From Chitinophaga sp. Ak27 (GTDB taxonomy: Bacteria; Bacteroidota; Bacteroidia; Chitinophagales; Chitinophagaceae): a DNA stretch of 64,000 nt. The stretch covers positions 62,001 to 126,000 of the forward strand of contig NZ_JABAOB010000003.1 in assembly GCF_012726295.1 (NCBI RefSeq), written 5' to 3'. The first letter of the stretch is position 1. Every line of letters begins with the position of its first letter. Shown piece after piece: positions 17,646 to 26,590 of this stretch. The position numbers and the translations under genes were made by a program. The notes beneath the pieces are model-generated. The model saw only the letters and a program-made list of their open reading frames with translations. It was not told the origin of the DNA and did not search any database.

Positions 17646-18479
17646 TTAGTTAAATATTTCCTGGATAGGTTGCTGGTTAGTGAGAATAGCATTGAATAGC
17701 AGTTCCATATCTATTTTGCTATGTTCCTGGCCGGTGTTGCGGGTAATGATGGTATGCCCCCGGAGGTTACTGTCGGCAAACAGTACGCCGGTGGACTCTT
17801 CTATACGGCTCACGGTTTTAAAGCTCAGTTTATCCGTTACTGTTTGTACATCTTCGCGGAAAATGATCTTATGATCGTTGATGATTACGATGCTGTCAAT
17901 CAGGTTGTCGAGGTCGCGTACCTGGTGTGTGGATATTACAATGCATTTATCTTCACTTACGGCGGCGGCAATAACTTTACGGAACTGGCTTTTAGACGGG
18001 ATATCCAGGCCGTTGGTGGGTTCGTCCATGATCAGCACTTTCGTGTTGGTGGCCAGGGCAAAGCTGATGAGCACTTTTTTCTTTTGCCCGTAAGACATTT
18101 CGGTGAGCATATGATCCCGGGGAATATCGAATTCTTTGAGGTAATTAAAGAAGGCGCCCTGGTCGAAGTTGGGGTAAAATGGCGCATATGTATTCACGTA
18201 GCGGGTAATGCTCACCCTGGGCAGGTAGAACTCTTCCGGTACCAGGAATATTTCGCGCAGGAAGGCGGGTTGTCTTTTGGCGGCAGCATGGCCCATTACT
18301 TCGCAGGTGCCTTTGTCGGGGTACAACAAGCCGGCCATCTGTTTCAGGAGGGTTGATTTGCCTGCGCCGTTTTTTCCCAGCAATCCATAAATATGCCCGG
18401 CTTCAAGCCGTAGCTGGAGATTGTCGAAAAGGGGCTTGTTTTTTCGGTAGCTGAATGACAGGGATTGGATGTTAATCAT
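17646..18479 (-). CDS. ABC transporter ATP-binding protein
   Basis: 277 aa. Walker A is GLLGKNGAGKSTLLKQ (about residues 33-48), the ABC signature is the variant MSYGQKKK, and Walker B is LIMDEPTNGLD followed by the switch histidine in VISTHQVRDLD. It resembles CcmA/YtrB-type ATPases. It is the first gene of the operon, with the probable GntR operator 13 nt upstream of its ATG. Confidence 0.93.
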   Translation of the reverse strand: MINIQSLSFSYRKNKPLFDNLQLRLEAGHIYGLLGKNGAGKSTLLKQMAGLLYPDKGTCEVMGHAAAKRQPAFLREIFLVPEEFYLPRVSITRYVNTYAPFYPNFDQGAFFNYLKEFDIPRDHMLTEMSYGQKKKVLISFALATNTKVLIMDEPTNGLDIPSKSQFRKVIAAAVSEDKCIVISTHQVRDLDNLIDSIVIINDHKIIFREDVQTVTDKLSFKTVSRIEESTGVLFADSNLRGHTIITRNTGQEHSKIDMELLFNAILTNQQPIQEIFN

Positions 18480-18491
18480 ATTGTCGTGGTT

Positions 18492-18517
18492 TAGTGTACT
18501 ATTTTACTAGTACACTA
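18492..18517 (-). promoter_or_regulatory. Probable YtrA/GntR operator
   Basis: Inverted repeat TAGTGTACTA - 6 nt (TTTTAC) - TAGTACACTA. The arms are perfect complements. It lies immediately upstream of the ABC ATPase start, as expected for an autoregulated YtrA-type operon. Confidence 0.8.
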
Positions 18518-18572
18518 TAAAGGTAGAGGTATTTTTTAAATATCAAAATAAATTTTGGCGAGCTTGATAAAA

Positions 18573-18610
18573 TAAAGAGAGGAAGTCTGTAGACAGACTT
18601 CCTCTCTTTA
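18573..18610 (-). terminator. Long hairpin terminator after glyA
   Basis: 17-bp perfect stem TAAAGAGAGGAAGTCTG / CAGACTTCCTCTCTTTA with loop TAGA. It lies 22 nt past the glyA stop in the direction of glyA transcription and before the ABC operon promoter. Confidence 0.85.
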
Positions 18611-18632
18611 ATATACTTGTGAGGGTACGTTA

Positions 18633-19910
18633 TTATAATTCAGGATACAGGGTAAACTGTTTCATGAAGGTATTTACTTCTCCTCTTACTTTAGTGATCA
18701 GTGCTTCGTTATCGGAGTCCAGGATCAGTTGATCGATCCAGTCTACGATTTGTTCCATGTGACCTTCTTTAAGTCCACGGGTGGTGATAGCGGGAACGCC
18801 TACACGGATACCGGAGGTAACGAAAGCAGATTTATCATCGAAAGGCACCATGTTTTTATTAACGGTAATATCGGCTTTAACGAGTGTTTGTTCTGCTTTT
18901 TTACCGGAGATATTTTTATTGCGGAGGTCAATCAGCATCAGGTGGTTATCGGTACCACCGGAGATGATTTCATAGCCTTTACCTACCAGGTTTTTAGCCA
19001 TGGCCTGTGCATTTTTCAGGATCTGGTTGGCGTATACGGTATAGTCGTCAGACAGGATCTCGAAGAAGGAAACGGCTTTTGCAGCGATGATATGTTCCAG
19101 CGGACCGCCCTGGATGCCAGGGAATACAGCAGTATCAATGAGGGAGCTCATCATGCGGATTTCGCCTTTGGGTGTTTTCAGTCCAAATGGATTTTCGAAA
19201 TCGGCGCCCATCATGATCATACCGCCGCGGGGACCACGCAATGTTTTGTGGGTAGTGGTAGTAACGAAATGGCAATGTGCAAATGGAGAATTCAGTAATC
19301 CTTTCGCGATCAGACCAGCCGGGTGGGCGATGTCCGCCATTACGAAAGCGCCTACTGAGTCGGCGATCTCGCGGATACGTTTATAGTCCCAGTCACGGCT
19401 ATAAGCAGAAGCGCCGCAAACAATCAGTTTGGGTTTTTCGCGTTGGGCAATTTCTTCCATTTTATCGTATTCTACAAGGCCGGTTTCTTTATTAACGCCG
19501 TAGAAATGAGGCTGATAAAGTTTACCGGAGTAGTTTACTGCAGAACCATGGGTAAGGTGACCGCCCATGCTCAGATCCAGTCCGAGGATTTTGTCGCCGG
19601 GTTGGAGGATAGCCAGCATTACTGCTGCATTGGCCTGTGCGCCGGAGTGCGGCTGTACATTCACGTATGCAGCGCCAAATATTTGTTTAGCCCTGTCGAT
19701 GGCCAGTTGTTCGCTTTGGTCTACAATTTCGCAGCCGGCATAATATCTTCTGCCAGGGTAGCCTTCGGCGTATTTATTCGTCATCACCTGCCCCATCGCC
19801 TGCATTACCTGTAAGCTGGTAAAGTTTTCAGAAGCAATTAACTCGATGCCATGGCGCTGACGCTCCAATTCCTGGCCGATTAAATCAAATATTTGCTGGT
19901 CTCTTTGCAT
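18633..19910 (-). CDS. glyA: Serine hydroxymethyltransferase
   Basis: 425 aa, normal length. It interconverts serine and glycine with tetrahydrofolate. Landmarks are [26 protein letters not shown], the PLP-lysine region [14 protein letters not shown] (Lys at about residue 230), and [12 protein letters not shown]. Cytosolic. Monocistronic on the minus strand with a strong terminator behind it. Confidence 0.98.
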   Translation of the reverse strand: MQRDQQIFDLIGQELERQRHGIELIASENFTSLQVMQAMGQVMTNKYAEGYPGRRYYAGCEIVDQSEQLAIDRAKQIFGAAYVNVQPHSGAQANAAVMLAILQPGDKILGLDLSMGGHLTHGSAVNYSGKLYQPHFYGVNKETGLVEYDKMEEIAQREKPKLIVCGASAYSRDWDYKRIREIADSVGAFVMADIAHPAGLIAKGLLNSPFAHCHFVTTTTHKTLRGPRGGMIMMGADFENPFGLKTPKGEIRMMSSLIDTAVFPGIQGGPLEHIIAAKAVSFFEILSDDYTVYANQILKNAQAMAKNLVGKGYEIISGGTDNHLMLIDLRNKNISGKKAEQTLVKADITVNKNMVPFDDKSAFVTSGIRVGVPAITTRGLKEGHMEQIVDWIDQLILDSDNEALITKVRGEVNTFMKQFTLYPEL

Positions 19911-20056
19911 GTTGCCTTAAATTTGACGCAAAAATAAATGATAGTCTGATGAATTGCAAGAAAAGCCCAAAGCAGGAGGCCAAAAGCGACAGCTGCATAC
20001 AAAAATTTACTATCACGTATAATCCATGCAAATAATTCTCTGTAAAAGTTATCCGC

Positions 20057-20098
20057 GATAATAGCTTTTTGCTTTATCCTTTTAGCTTTTTGCTCTTT
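20057..20098. repeat. Degenerate half-copy of the AAAGCTATTG repeat family
   Basis: On the plus strand, ATAATAGCTTTTTGCTTTAT and a second TAGCTTTTTGCT unit match the outer arm of the repeats at 2444-2541 and 26108-26207. The opposite arm is only weakly recognisable around 19960-20000, so this copy is decayed or partial. It sits between glyA and the nucleotidyltransferase gene. Confidence 0.5.
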
Positions 20099-20152
20099 TT
20101 TGCCTATTTTCGCCGCATTCGAGCGTACTCGCAATCCTAACTACAACACTCA

Positions 20153-21145
20153 ATGAAGGCAATAATACCAGTGGCAGGGGCAGGCACCAAACTTCGTCCA
20201 CATACATATACCCAGCCCAAAGCATTAATACCTTTAGCCGGCAGAACCATACTCAGTATTATCATTGATCAGCTGGTGGAGGCCGGGATTTCTGAATTTG
20301 TATTCGTGGTAGGCTACCTGGGAGAGAAAATCCAACATTACGTTGAAAAGAAATATCCTAAGCTCACCTGTCACTTTGTACATCAGGCCAGCCGCGAAGG
20401 TACCGGCCACGCGATGTTGCTGACCCGTGAGGTAGTGGGTAACGATGAGATATTGATCGTATTGGGAGATACCATCTGTGAATGTGACTTCAAAGAAGTG
20501 ATCGCTTCCCCGTATTCTATGCTGGGACTGAAGAAAGTAGATGATCCCCGCAATTTCGGCGTAGCAGAACTCGACGACCAGGCCAGGATTACCCGTGTGG
20601 TGGAAAAACCGCAGATACCTAAGTCAAACCTTGCCCTGGTGGGACTTTACAAAATCAAAGAAACACAACAACTCTTCGATTGCCTGCAAAGCAATGTCGA
20701 TAATAAGATAAAATCGCATGATGAGTTCCAGTTGACCGATGCGCTGGAATGCATGATAGAGCACGGTGTACAGTTTAATGGCTTTAAAGTATCGAACTGG
20801 TTTGACTGTGGCCGTAAAGATACTTTGCTGGAAACAAATGCCATCCTGCTGAAAAAATATAAACTGGCCAGCAACCCGGTATTACCTTACGAAAACACCA
20901 TTATCATTCCCCCGGTAAGCATTGGCGAAGGCTGTAATATTAAAAACGCCATTATTGGCCCCAATGTAGCCATTGGAGATAATACTGTGATCAACTACTC
21001 TATTGTAAAAGATTCTATTATCGGCTCGTTCAGTAACCTGTATGAGGTAGTATTAAAATCATCGCTGATTGGCAGCGATGCTAATATCCGGGGATTGAGC
21101 CAAAGCCTGAATATCGGCGACAATACAGAAATAGACCTGGGGTAG
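20153..21145 (+). CDS. Sugar nucleotidyltransferase (glucose-1-phosphate thymidylyl/uridylyltransferase family)
   Basis: 330 aa. The N-terminal nucleotidyltransferase domain has the signature IPVAGAGTKLRPHTYTQPKALIPLAG, the acidic motif GDTICECDF and the sugar-binding segment NWFDCGRKDTLLETN. The C-terminal part is a left-handed beta-helix of hexapeptide repeats (about residues 255-330: IGEGCNIKNAIIGPNVAIGDNTVI). It makes an NDP-sugar for envelope or exopolysaccharide synthesis; nucleotide and sugar are not decidable from sequence. Cytosolic. Confidence 0.92.
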   Translation: MKAIIPVAGAGTKLRPHTYTQPKALIPLAGRTILSIIIDQLVEAGISEFVFVVGYLGEKIQHYVEKKYPKLTCHFVHQASREGTGHAMLLTREVVGNDEILIVLGDTICECDFKEVIASPYSMLGLKKVDDPRNFGVAELDDQARITRVVEKPQIPKSNLALVGLYKIKETQQLFDCLQSNVDNKIKSHDEFQLTDALECMIEHGVQFNGFKVSNWFDCGRKDTLLETNAILLKKYKLASNPVLPYENTIIIPPVSIGEGCNIKNAIIGPNVAIGDNTVINYSIVKDSIIGSFSNLYEVVLKSSLIGSDANIRGLSQSLNIGDNTEIDLG

Positions 21146-21190
21146 AGCGGAAGGCTTTGTGCTTTATGCTTTACACTTTCTGCTTTATCG
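21146..21190. repeat. Short A/T-rich relic related to the AAAGC repeat family
   Basis: The stretch directly behind the nucleotidyltransferase stop contains GCTTTGTGCTTTATGCTTTA and TTTCTGCTTTATCG, similar in style to the arms of the palindromic repeats but without a matching second arm. Assignment is tentative. Confidence 0.35.
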
Positions 21191-21203
21191 TATATTCGTG
21201 GCT

Positions 21204-22151
21204 ATGAATGGCCGTATCACTTCCTTATTTAATATTCAATATCCCATTGTCCAGGCAGGTATGATCTGGGCAAGCGGATGGCGTTTAGCCAGTGCCGTTA
21301 GCAATGCGGGTGGTTTGGGGTTGATAGGCGCGGGTAGCATGTATCCTGATGTTTTGCGGGAGCATATACAGCAATGCAAACAGGCCACTGACAAACCCTT
21401 TGGGGTAAATGTGCCGTTGCTGTACCCGGATATCGACCAGCTGATGAACATGATACTGGAAGAGAAAGTACAAATTGTGTTTACGTCTGCCGGCAATCCC
21501 AAAACATGGACGCCGGTGTTGAAAGCTGCCGGTATCAAAGTGGTACATGTGGTGTCCAGCGCCCTGTTTGCTGTTAAAAGTGAAGCTGCCGGTGTAGATG
21601 CGGTGGTAGCAGAAGGTTTTGAAGCCGGCGGGCATAATGGCCGGGAAGAAACCACCACTATGGTACTGATACCATCGGTATGTGAACAGGTGAAAATACC
21701 GGTGATCGCCGCAGGAGGTATTGGATCTGGGAAGGCTATGGCGGCGGCTTTTGCCTTGGGAGCGTCTGGGGTACAGGTAGGCAGCCGTTTTGTAGCCACC
21801 CCTGAAGCATCTTCCCATATCAACTTTAAGCAAGCCGTAGTAGCCGCTAAAGAAGGAGATACCGCACTTAGTCTGAAAAAGCTGACACCTGTTCGACTTC
21901 TAAAAAATAACTTCTATAATGCTGTAAAAGCAGCAGAAGACAGCGGGGCAGACGCTGCCGCCTTACAGGCATTGCTGGGGCGCGCCAGGGCTAAAAAAGG
22001 AATGTTTGAAGGCAACCTCGAGGAAGGAGAGCTGGAAATAGGCCAGGTGAGCGCGCTAATACATGAGATAAAACCCGCGGCTACCGTATTGGCAGATATA
22101 GTAACAGAATTCAGGGAAACCATACAGCGGCTTAAAAATATCGATATATAG
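21204..22151 (+). CDS. Nitronate monooxygenase family FMN enzyme
   Basis: 315 aa from the ATG at 21204 (MNGRITSLFNIQYPIVQAGM), which matches the usual start of the family; an in-frame ATG at 21159 would add an unlikely 15-residue segment overlapping repeat-like DNA. The TIM-barrel FMN-binding segments VVAEGFEAGGHNGRE, IPVIAAGGIGSGKAM and GVQVGSRFVATPEA are present. Such enzymes oxidise alkyl nitronates. Cytosolic. Confidence 0.93.
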   Translation: MNGRITSLFNIQYPIVQAGMIWASGWRLASAVSNAGGLGLIGAGSMYPDVLREHIQQCKQATDKPFGVNVPLLYPDIDQLMNMILEEKVQIVFTSAGNPKTWTPVLKAAGIKVVHVVSSALFAVKSEAAGVDAVVAEGFEAGGHNGREETTTMVLIPSVCEQVKIPVIAAGGIGSGKAMAAAFALGASGVQVGSRFVATPEASSHINFKQAVVAAKEGDTALSLKKLTPVRLLKNNFYNAVKAAEDSGADAAALQALLGRARAKKGMFEGNLEEGELEIGQVSALIHEIKPAATVLADIVTEFRETIQRLKNIDI

Positions 22152-22155
22152 TGTT

Positions 22156-22182
22156 GCATCCCGCCTTATGGGAGCGGGATGC
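22156..22182. terminator. Convergent terminator between nitronate monooxygenase and NatB-like genes
   Basis: 9-bp perfect stem GCATCCCGC / GCGGGATGC with a 9-nt loop, followed on the plus strand by an A/T-rich tract. It is placed between convergent genes and could serve both. Confidence 0.7.
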
Positions 22183-22190
22183 GTATAATT

Positions 22191-23501
22191 TTAAGGTTTT
22201 CTTACTATCCACTTCATCGCTTCTTTCAGCGTAATTTTCTTACCATACATCAGGATACCCGTGCGGTAGATCCGGCCAGCGGCCCAGGTAGTGGTCATGA
22301 ATCCGCCTATCAGGCAAACGAATGAAAGGCCCAGTTGCCAGTAAGGTACGGTGCCGGGCACACCATAAGGCAATCTCGCCATCATCACCATAGGAGAGGT
22401 AAACGGAATAATACTGCCCCATACGGCCAGGGAGCTGCCTGGGTCATGTACGGCCTTCATCATGATCATAATGCCGATGATAATGGGTACTGTTACCGGT
22501 ATGGTGAGCTGTTGTATATCTGCAGCATCTTCATTGGCAAGGCTGCCAATAGCGGCATATAGCGAAGAATAAAACAGGTATCCACCCAGGAAATACAATA
22601 CAAAGCAAGGGAGGAGCAGGCTCCATTGAATACTGCCCACTACTTCGGTAATCCGTTTTACCACTTCTGCCTGTTCGCTCTGCGACATGGCCTGGCTGCC
22701 CTGGGCAGCTGCCTGCATGCTTTCCGGGGAAACGAACAAAGGAATGAGGGAATAGATGGCGGTGATGAGCACGCCCCAGATGAGAAACTGCAACAGGCCC
22801 ACCGCCGCAATACCAATGATTTTGCCCATCATCAGCTGGAAAGGTTTTACGCTGGAGATCATTACTTCAGCTATGCGGCTTACTTTTTCTTCCATTACCC
22901 CTCTCATCACAGAGGTGCCAAATAATAACAGGATAAAGTAGATAATAAATCCCGAGGCATATCCAACGCCATAGGCCACCCAAGAGCTGCCTTTCTTTCC
23001 CTCTTTCCCGTTTTTGAAGGTCACTTCCACGTCCGACCTGATACCATCCAGTTTGGCTTGGTCAATGCCTTGCAGTTCCATGCGTTTTTTTTCAATAATG
23101 CTATTGATATCGCTGTTGATACTGCTTTCCATGGTAACGCTGGCCTGCCCGCTGCTATAAAATTCAAAGCCGGAGGGACGGTTGATATCAAATTCAGGTA
23201 TATATAATACGCCTTCATAACCCAGCTCCTCATAGTGTTGCTTCAGGCTGTCGATGTTTTGCTGGTGCAGGTATTTGAAGTAAACGCCTTTAGAGTCGGG
23301 GAATTTGTTTTCGAATAGCTGGCTGTTATCCACCACTGCAATGAGTTTGTGCTCACTGGAGGAGGTGGCCAGGAGGATGGGAACAATGATCATGGCAGCA
23401 AAGGCCAGTGGCACCAGCAAAGTGGTGACCAGGAATGACTTTTTGCGTACACGGGTAATAAATTCTCTTTTTATAATGAGCCATATTTTTTCCATAAACA
23501 A
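22191..23501 (-). CDS. ABC exporter permease, NatB type
   Basis: 436 aa. The N terminus IIKREFITRVRKKSFLVTTLLVPL is typical of NatB/ABC-2 permeases: one helix (about 24-46), a large extracytoplasmic domain (to about residue 180), then five or so helices including GTSVMRGVMEEKVSRIAEVMISSVKPFQLMMGKI, the conserved ABC-2 segment. It forms a two-gene operon with the upstream NatA-like ATPase, 9 nt apart. Substrate unknown (sodium or peptides in characterised relatives). Confidence 0.9.
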   Translation of the reverse strand: MFMEKIWLIIKREFITRVRKKSFLVTTLLVPLAFAAMIIVPILLATSSSEHKLIAVVDNSQLFENKFPDSKGVYFKYLHQQNIDSLKQHYEELGYEGVLYIPEFDINRPSGFEFYSSGQASVTMESSINSDINSIIEKKRMELQGIDQAKLDGIRSDVEVTFKNGKEGKKGSSWVAYGVGYASGFIIYFILLLFGTSVMRGVMEEKVSRIAEVMISSVKPFQLMMGKIIGIAAVGLLQFLIWGVLITAIYSLIPLFVSPESMQAAAQGSQAMSQSEQAEVVKRITEVVGSIQWSLLLPCFVLYFLGGYLFYSSLYAAIGSLANEDAADIQQLTIPVTVPIIIGIMIMMKAVHDPGSSLAVWGSIIPFTSPMVMMARLPYGVPGTVPYWQLGLSFVCLIGGFMTTTWAAGRIYRTGILMYGKKITLKEAMKWIVRKP

Positions 23502-23510
23502 GCAGGATGA

Positions 23511-24455
23511 TCAGGTGAGCGGTGCAGCGGCTACGTTGTTGCGGCTGTTTTCAGTTTGTTGTACCTGGGTGATGAATACTTCGTTGATAGAAGGTAAAAT
23601 TTCTTCGAAATAGGTAACAGGAATATCCTGGCGGATGAAGTGCAGCAGAATATCGTTAGTGGTGCTGTCTTCATTCATTTTTACCGTAAATGCTTTATCG
23701 TGTGATTGCACAATGGTAAAATGATAGGTAGCCATTTGTGCAGGATTGGGCATGGTACCGAGGCCAATTTTAAAGAGGCCTTGTTTGAAGTCCTGCTGTA
23801 TTTGTTTTACGCTACCATCCAGTATTTTATGGCCTTTGTTGATCAGCAGGATATGATCGCATATTTCTTCCACCTGTTCCATGCGGTGGGTAGAAAATAT
23901 GATAGTAGTGCCCTGTTGGCTCAGGTGAAAGATTTCCTGTTTGATCAGGTTCGCGTTAATCGGGTCCAGACCGGAGAAGGGTTCATCGAGTATCAGCAGT
24001 TTAGGCTGATGCAGGATGGTAGAGATGAACTGTACTTTCTGTTGCATGCCTTTGCTGAGTTCATCGATTCTTTTGTTGTACCAGGTGTTGATATCGAACT
24101 TATCGAACCAGTACTTGATTTTTTCTACAGCTTCTTTTTTTGGAACGCCTTTGAGCTGGGCGAGGTAGAGTGTTTGTTCGCCTACCATCATTTTTTTATA
24201 GAGGCCTCTTTCTTCCGGCATATAGCCGATGTGGCGGACATCATTTTCGGGATCAAATTTTTTACCATTGAAGAGAATTTGTCCTTCATCGGGGTAGAAG
24301 ATGCCGGTAATCATGCGCAGGAGGGTTGTTTTGCCTGCGCCATTGGGGCCCAGTAGGCCGAAGATGCTGCCCTGTTGTATGTCAAAGCTAACATCATCAA
24401 CCGCTTTGTGGGTGGCATAATGTTTTTTCAGGTGTTTAACTTCGAGTAGGTTCAT
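23511..24455 (-). CDS. ABC exporter ATP-binding protein, NatA type
   Basis: 314 aa. Walker A GLLGPNGAGKTTLL (about residues 33-46), signature LSKGMQQKVQ, Walker B LLILDEPFSGLDP and the switch IIFSTHRMEQVEE are all intact. A C-terminal extension of about 85 residues follows the ATPase core, as in DUF4162-containing NatA-like proteins. First gene of the operon with the NatB-type permease. Confidence 0.93.
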   Translation of the reverse strand: MNLLEVKHLKKHYATHKAVDDVSFDIQQGSIFGLLGPNGAGKTTLLRMITGIFYPDEGQILFNGKKFDPENDVRHIGYMPEERGLYKKMMVGEQTLYLAQLKGVPKKEAVEKIKYWFDKFDINTWYNKRIDELSKGMQQKVQFISTILHQPKLLILDEPFSGLDPINANLIKQEIFHLSQQGTTIIFSTHRMEQVEEICDHILLINKGHKILDGSVKQIQQDFKQGLFKIGLGTMPNPAQMATYHFTIVQSHDKAFTVKMNEDSTTNDILLHFIRQDIPVTYFEEILPSINEVFITQVQQTENSRNNVAAAPLT

Positions 24456-24510
24456 AATGAAAAATTAGTAATTAATCAGCAATAATTAATTATAATATCT
24501 CATACAAGAT

Positions 24511-26073
24511 TTATTGCCATTTGGCGGCAATCAAGGCGGCTACGCGTTCGCCGTCCATGGCGGCCGACACGATGCCGCCGGCGTATCCGGCGCCTTCTGC
24601 GCAGGGATATAGTCCAGCCACCTGCGGGTGTTCGAGGGTATCGTTGTTGCGGGGAATACGTACGGGTGAAGAGGTGCGTGATTCGGTGGCTACCAGTACG
24701 GCCTGTTCGGTGTAATAGCCTTTCATTTTACGTCCAAATGCTTTGAAGGCGCCGGCGAGGCGCTGGTGTACTACCTTGGGGAGTACTGTGCGCAGGTCGG
24801 CACTTTGCAGACCTGGAATATAGGAGCATTCGGGTAAGGAGGCAGATATTTTTTTCTGTACGAAGTCGGTCATGCGTTGCGCGGGGGCTACGAAGTTGCC
24901 GCCGCCGGCCATATAGGCTTTTTGTTCGACCGACTGCTGAAAGTACATACCTGCGAGGGGGCCGTGTTGCGCGAAGGGAGCGAAGTCGGCTTCATCTACC
25001 GTTACCACCATGCCGGAGTTGGCGAAGGGGTTGTTACGTTTGGAGGGCGACCAGCCATTTACCACCAGTTCACCGGGGTCGGTGGCTGCGGGAGCAATGA
25101 TGCCGCCGGGGCACATGCAGAAAGAGAATACGCCTCTTCCTTCTACTTGCTCTACCAAGCTATAGCTGGCGGGTGGCAGGTATTGGCCGCGGGTGTCGCA
25201 ATGGTATTGGGCGGTGTCGATCAGGGCCTGTGGATGTTCTATCCTGACGCCGAGTGCGAATGGTTTGGCTTCCAGTAAAATGTTTTGCTGGTGAAGCATG
25301 ATAAAAATATCGCGGGCGGAGTGGCCGGTGGCGAGGATCAGTTGTTTACCTTCAAACACTTCTCCTGAGACGGTTTGTACGCCGGTAACGGCGCCGTTGC
25401 TGATGCGGATGGCGCTTACCTTTTGTCCGAAGTGTACTTCACCGCCGCTGTTGATAATTTGTTCCCGCATGGAGGTGATGATGTGCGGGAGTTTGTTGGT
25501 GCCAATATGTGGGTGCGCATCGATCATAATTTTATCTTCTGCGCCGAAGTGTACGAATATATTGAGGATACGGTTAATATCTCCGCGTTTATTAGACCGG
25601 GTATATAGTTTCCCATCAGAGTAGGTACCGGCGCCGCCTTCGCCGAAGCAGTAGTTGGAGTCGGGATTTACGATACCGGTTTTATTGAGTGCAGCGAGGT
25701 CGCGGCGTCTGTCTCTTACGTTTTTTCCCCGTTCGAGGATAATGGGTTTGATGCCTGCTTCGATGAGGCGTAATGCGGCAAAGAGTCCTGCCGGGCCGGC
25801 GCCGGCGATGAGTACGCGGGGGGCATTGGCGGGCAGGGATGGGTATACCGGGTGGGTATGTTGCTTTTCAACAAATGGTTCTCCGATAAAGACCTCGAGG
25901 GTGAGCACGAAGAATACGCCCTGCCTGGAGCGCGCGTCTATAGAGCGTTTGAGCAGGTTGAATCCTGTGATGTCCGTAGGTTTTATACTCAGTGCTGCGG
26001 CTGCATGCGCTATGATAGATGTATGGGAGGCGGCATCTGCCGGCAGTAGTTTGAGAGATATTTGTTGTATCAT
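24511..26073 (-). CDS. FAD-dependent oxidoreductase (NAD(P)/FAD-binding, YtfP/HI0933-like group)
   Basis: 520 aa. The FAD-binding GxGxxG motif lies in VLIAGAGPAGLFAALRLIEAG (about residues 87-107), after an N-terminal domain of roughly 85 residues typical of this bacterial group. Later segments are YCFGEGGAGTYSDGKLYTR, LATGHSARDIF and GLYPCAEGAGYAGGIVSAAMDG. Cytosolic. The reaction is not known; members are often annotated FAD-dependent dehydrogenase. Confidence 0.9.
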   Translation of the reverse strand: MIQQISLKLLPADAASHTSIIAHAAAALSIKPTDITGFNLLKRSIDARSRQGVFFVLTLEVFIGEPFVEKQHTHPVYPSLPANAPRVLIAGAGPAGLFAALRLIEAGIKPIILERGKNVRDRRRDLAALNKTGIVNPDSNYCFGEGGAGTYSDGKLYTRSNKRGDINRILNIFVHFGAEDKIMIDAHPHIGTNKLPHIITSMREQIINSGGEVHFGQKVSAIRISNGAVTGVQTVSGEVFEGKQLILATGHSARDIFIMLHQQNILLEAKPFALGVRIEHPQALIDTAQYHCDTRGQYLPPASYSLVEQVEGRGVFSFCMCPGGIIAPAATDPGELVVNGWSPSKRNNPFANSGMVVTVDEADFAPFAQHGPLAGMYFQQSVEQKAYMAGGGNFVAPAQRMTDFVQKKISASLPECSYIPGLQSADLRTVLPKVVHQRLAGAFKAFGRKMKGYYTEQAVLVATESRTSSPVRIPRNNDTLEHPQVAGLYPCAEGAGYAGGIVSAAMDGERVAALIAAKWQ

Positions 26074-26107
26074 ATTGCAGAGGCGAAGATAGGAAAGAAA
26101 AGGCTAA

Positions 26108-26207
26108 AGCATAAAGCAAAAAGCTATTGTGGAGAAGAGCGTAGCGAGTATTTAAAATTCGCTTCGATCAATCTCCACAATAGCTTTTTGCTTTTTGCTT
26201 TTATGCT
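26108..26207. repeat. Dispersed palindromic intergenic repeat, copy B
   Basis: The left arm 26108-26135 (AGCATAAAGC, then AAAAAGCTATTGTGGAGA) pairs with the right arm 26172-26207, which carries one extra 7-nt unit, the same kind of length difference seen in copy A. The core GAGTATTTAAAATTCGCTTC and GATCAATC matches the core of copy A in inverted orientation. The element ends 2 bases from the stop codon of the DUF3127 gene, mirroring copy A's position. Confidence 0.82.
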
Positions 26208-26209
26208 AA

Positions 26210-26590
26210 TTAAAACGGTAAATCGTCTCCACCGTCGCCGGCTGGCATTTGTGGTGTATTGTAGTTAGGTTGTGGGTCTGCGCCGGGAGCAGGAGCTGCC
26301 ATTACAGATTCCATGCGCCATGCGTCCAGGTTGGTGATGTAATTTACTTTACCATCTTTTTCCCAGCGGGTACCTTTGATATTGAAATAAACTTTAACGT
26401 TTTCACCCTCATTGAACCGGTCTACAATGCCAGTGCGGTCTTGTACCGACTGAAATTTAATATAGTTGTTAATAACACGGCCATTGATGTCGTCAGACTT
26501 CTCAATAACGAACTCTCTTGTTTTAAAAGTTTCGCTACGCTGTACCGTATTGTACTTCACAATCAGCTTTCCGGTAATTTCAAAACTCAT
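26210..26590 (-). CDS. DUF3127 domain protein
   Basis: 126 aa. The N-terminal 95 residues (MSFEITGKLIVKYNTVQR, FKTREFVIEKSD, NYIKFQSVQDRTGIVDRFNEG, WEKDGKVNYITNLDAWRME) match DUF3127, an OB-fold-like family common in Bacteroidota. The tail is Pro/Gly/Asp-rich and ends DGGDDLPF, an acidic tip resembling that of single-stranded DNA-binding proteins. This suggests, but does not prove, a nucleic-acid role with protein-interacting tail. Confidence 0.88.
   Translation of the reverse strand: MSFEITGKLIVKYNTVQRSETFKTREFVIEKSDDINGRVINNYIKFQSVQDRTGIVDRFNEGENVKVYFNIKGTRWEKDGKVNYITNLDAWRMESVMAAPAPGADPQPNYNTPQMPAGDGGDDLPF

Noticed and set aside
19880..20134. 84-codon minus-strand frame upstream of glyA with a hydrophobic segment
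   Set aside because: It runs through the degenerate AAAGC repeat and overlaps the glyA start; the charged part is just translated repeat.
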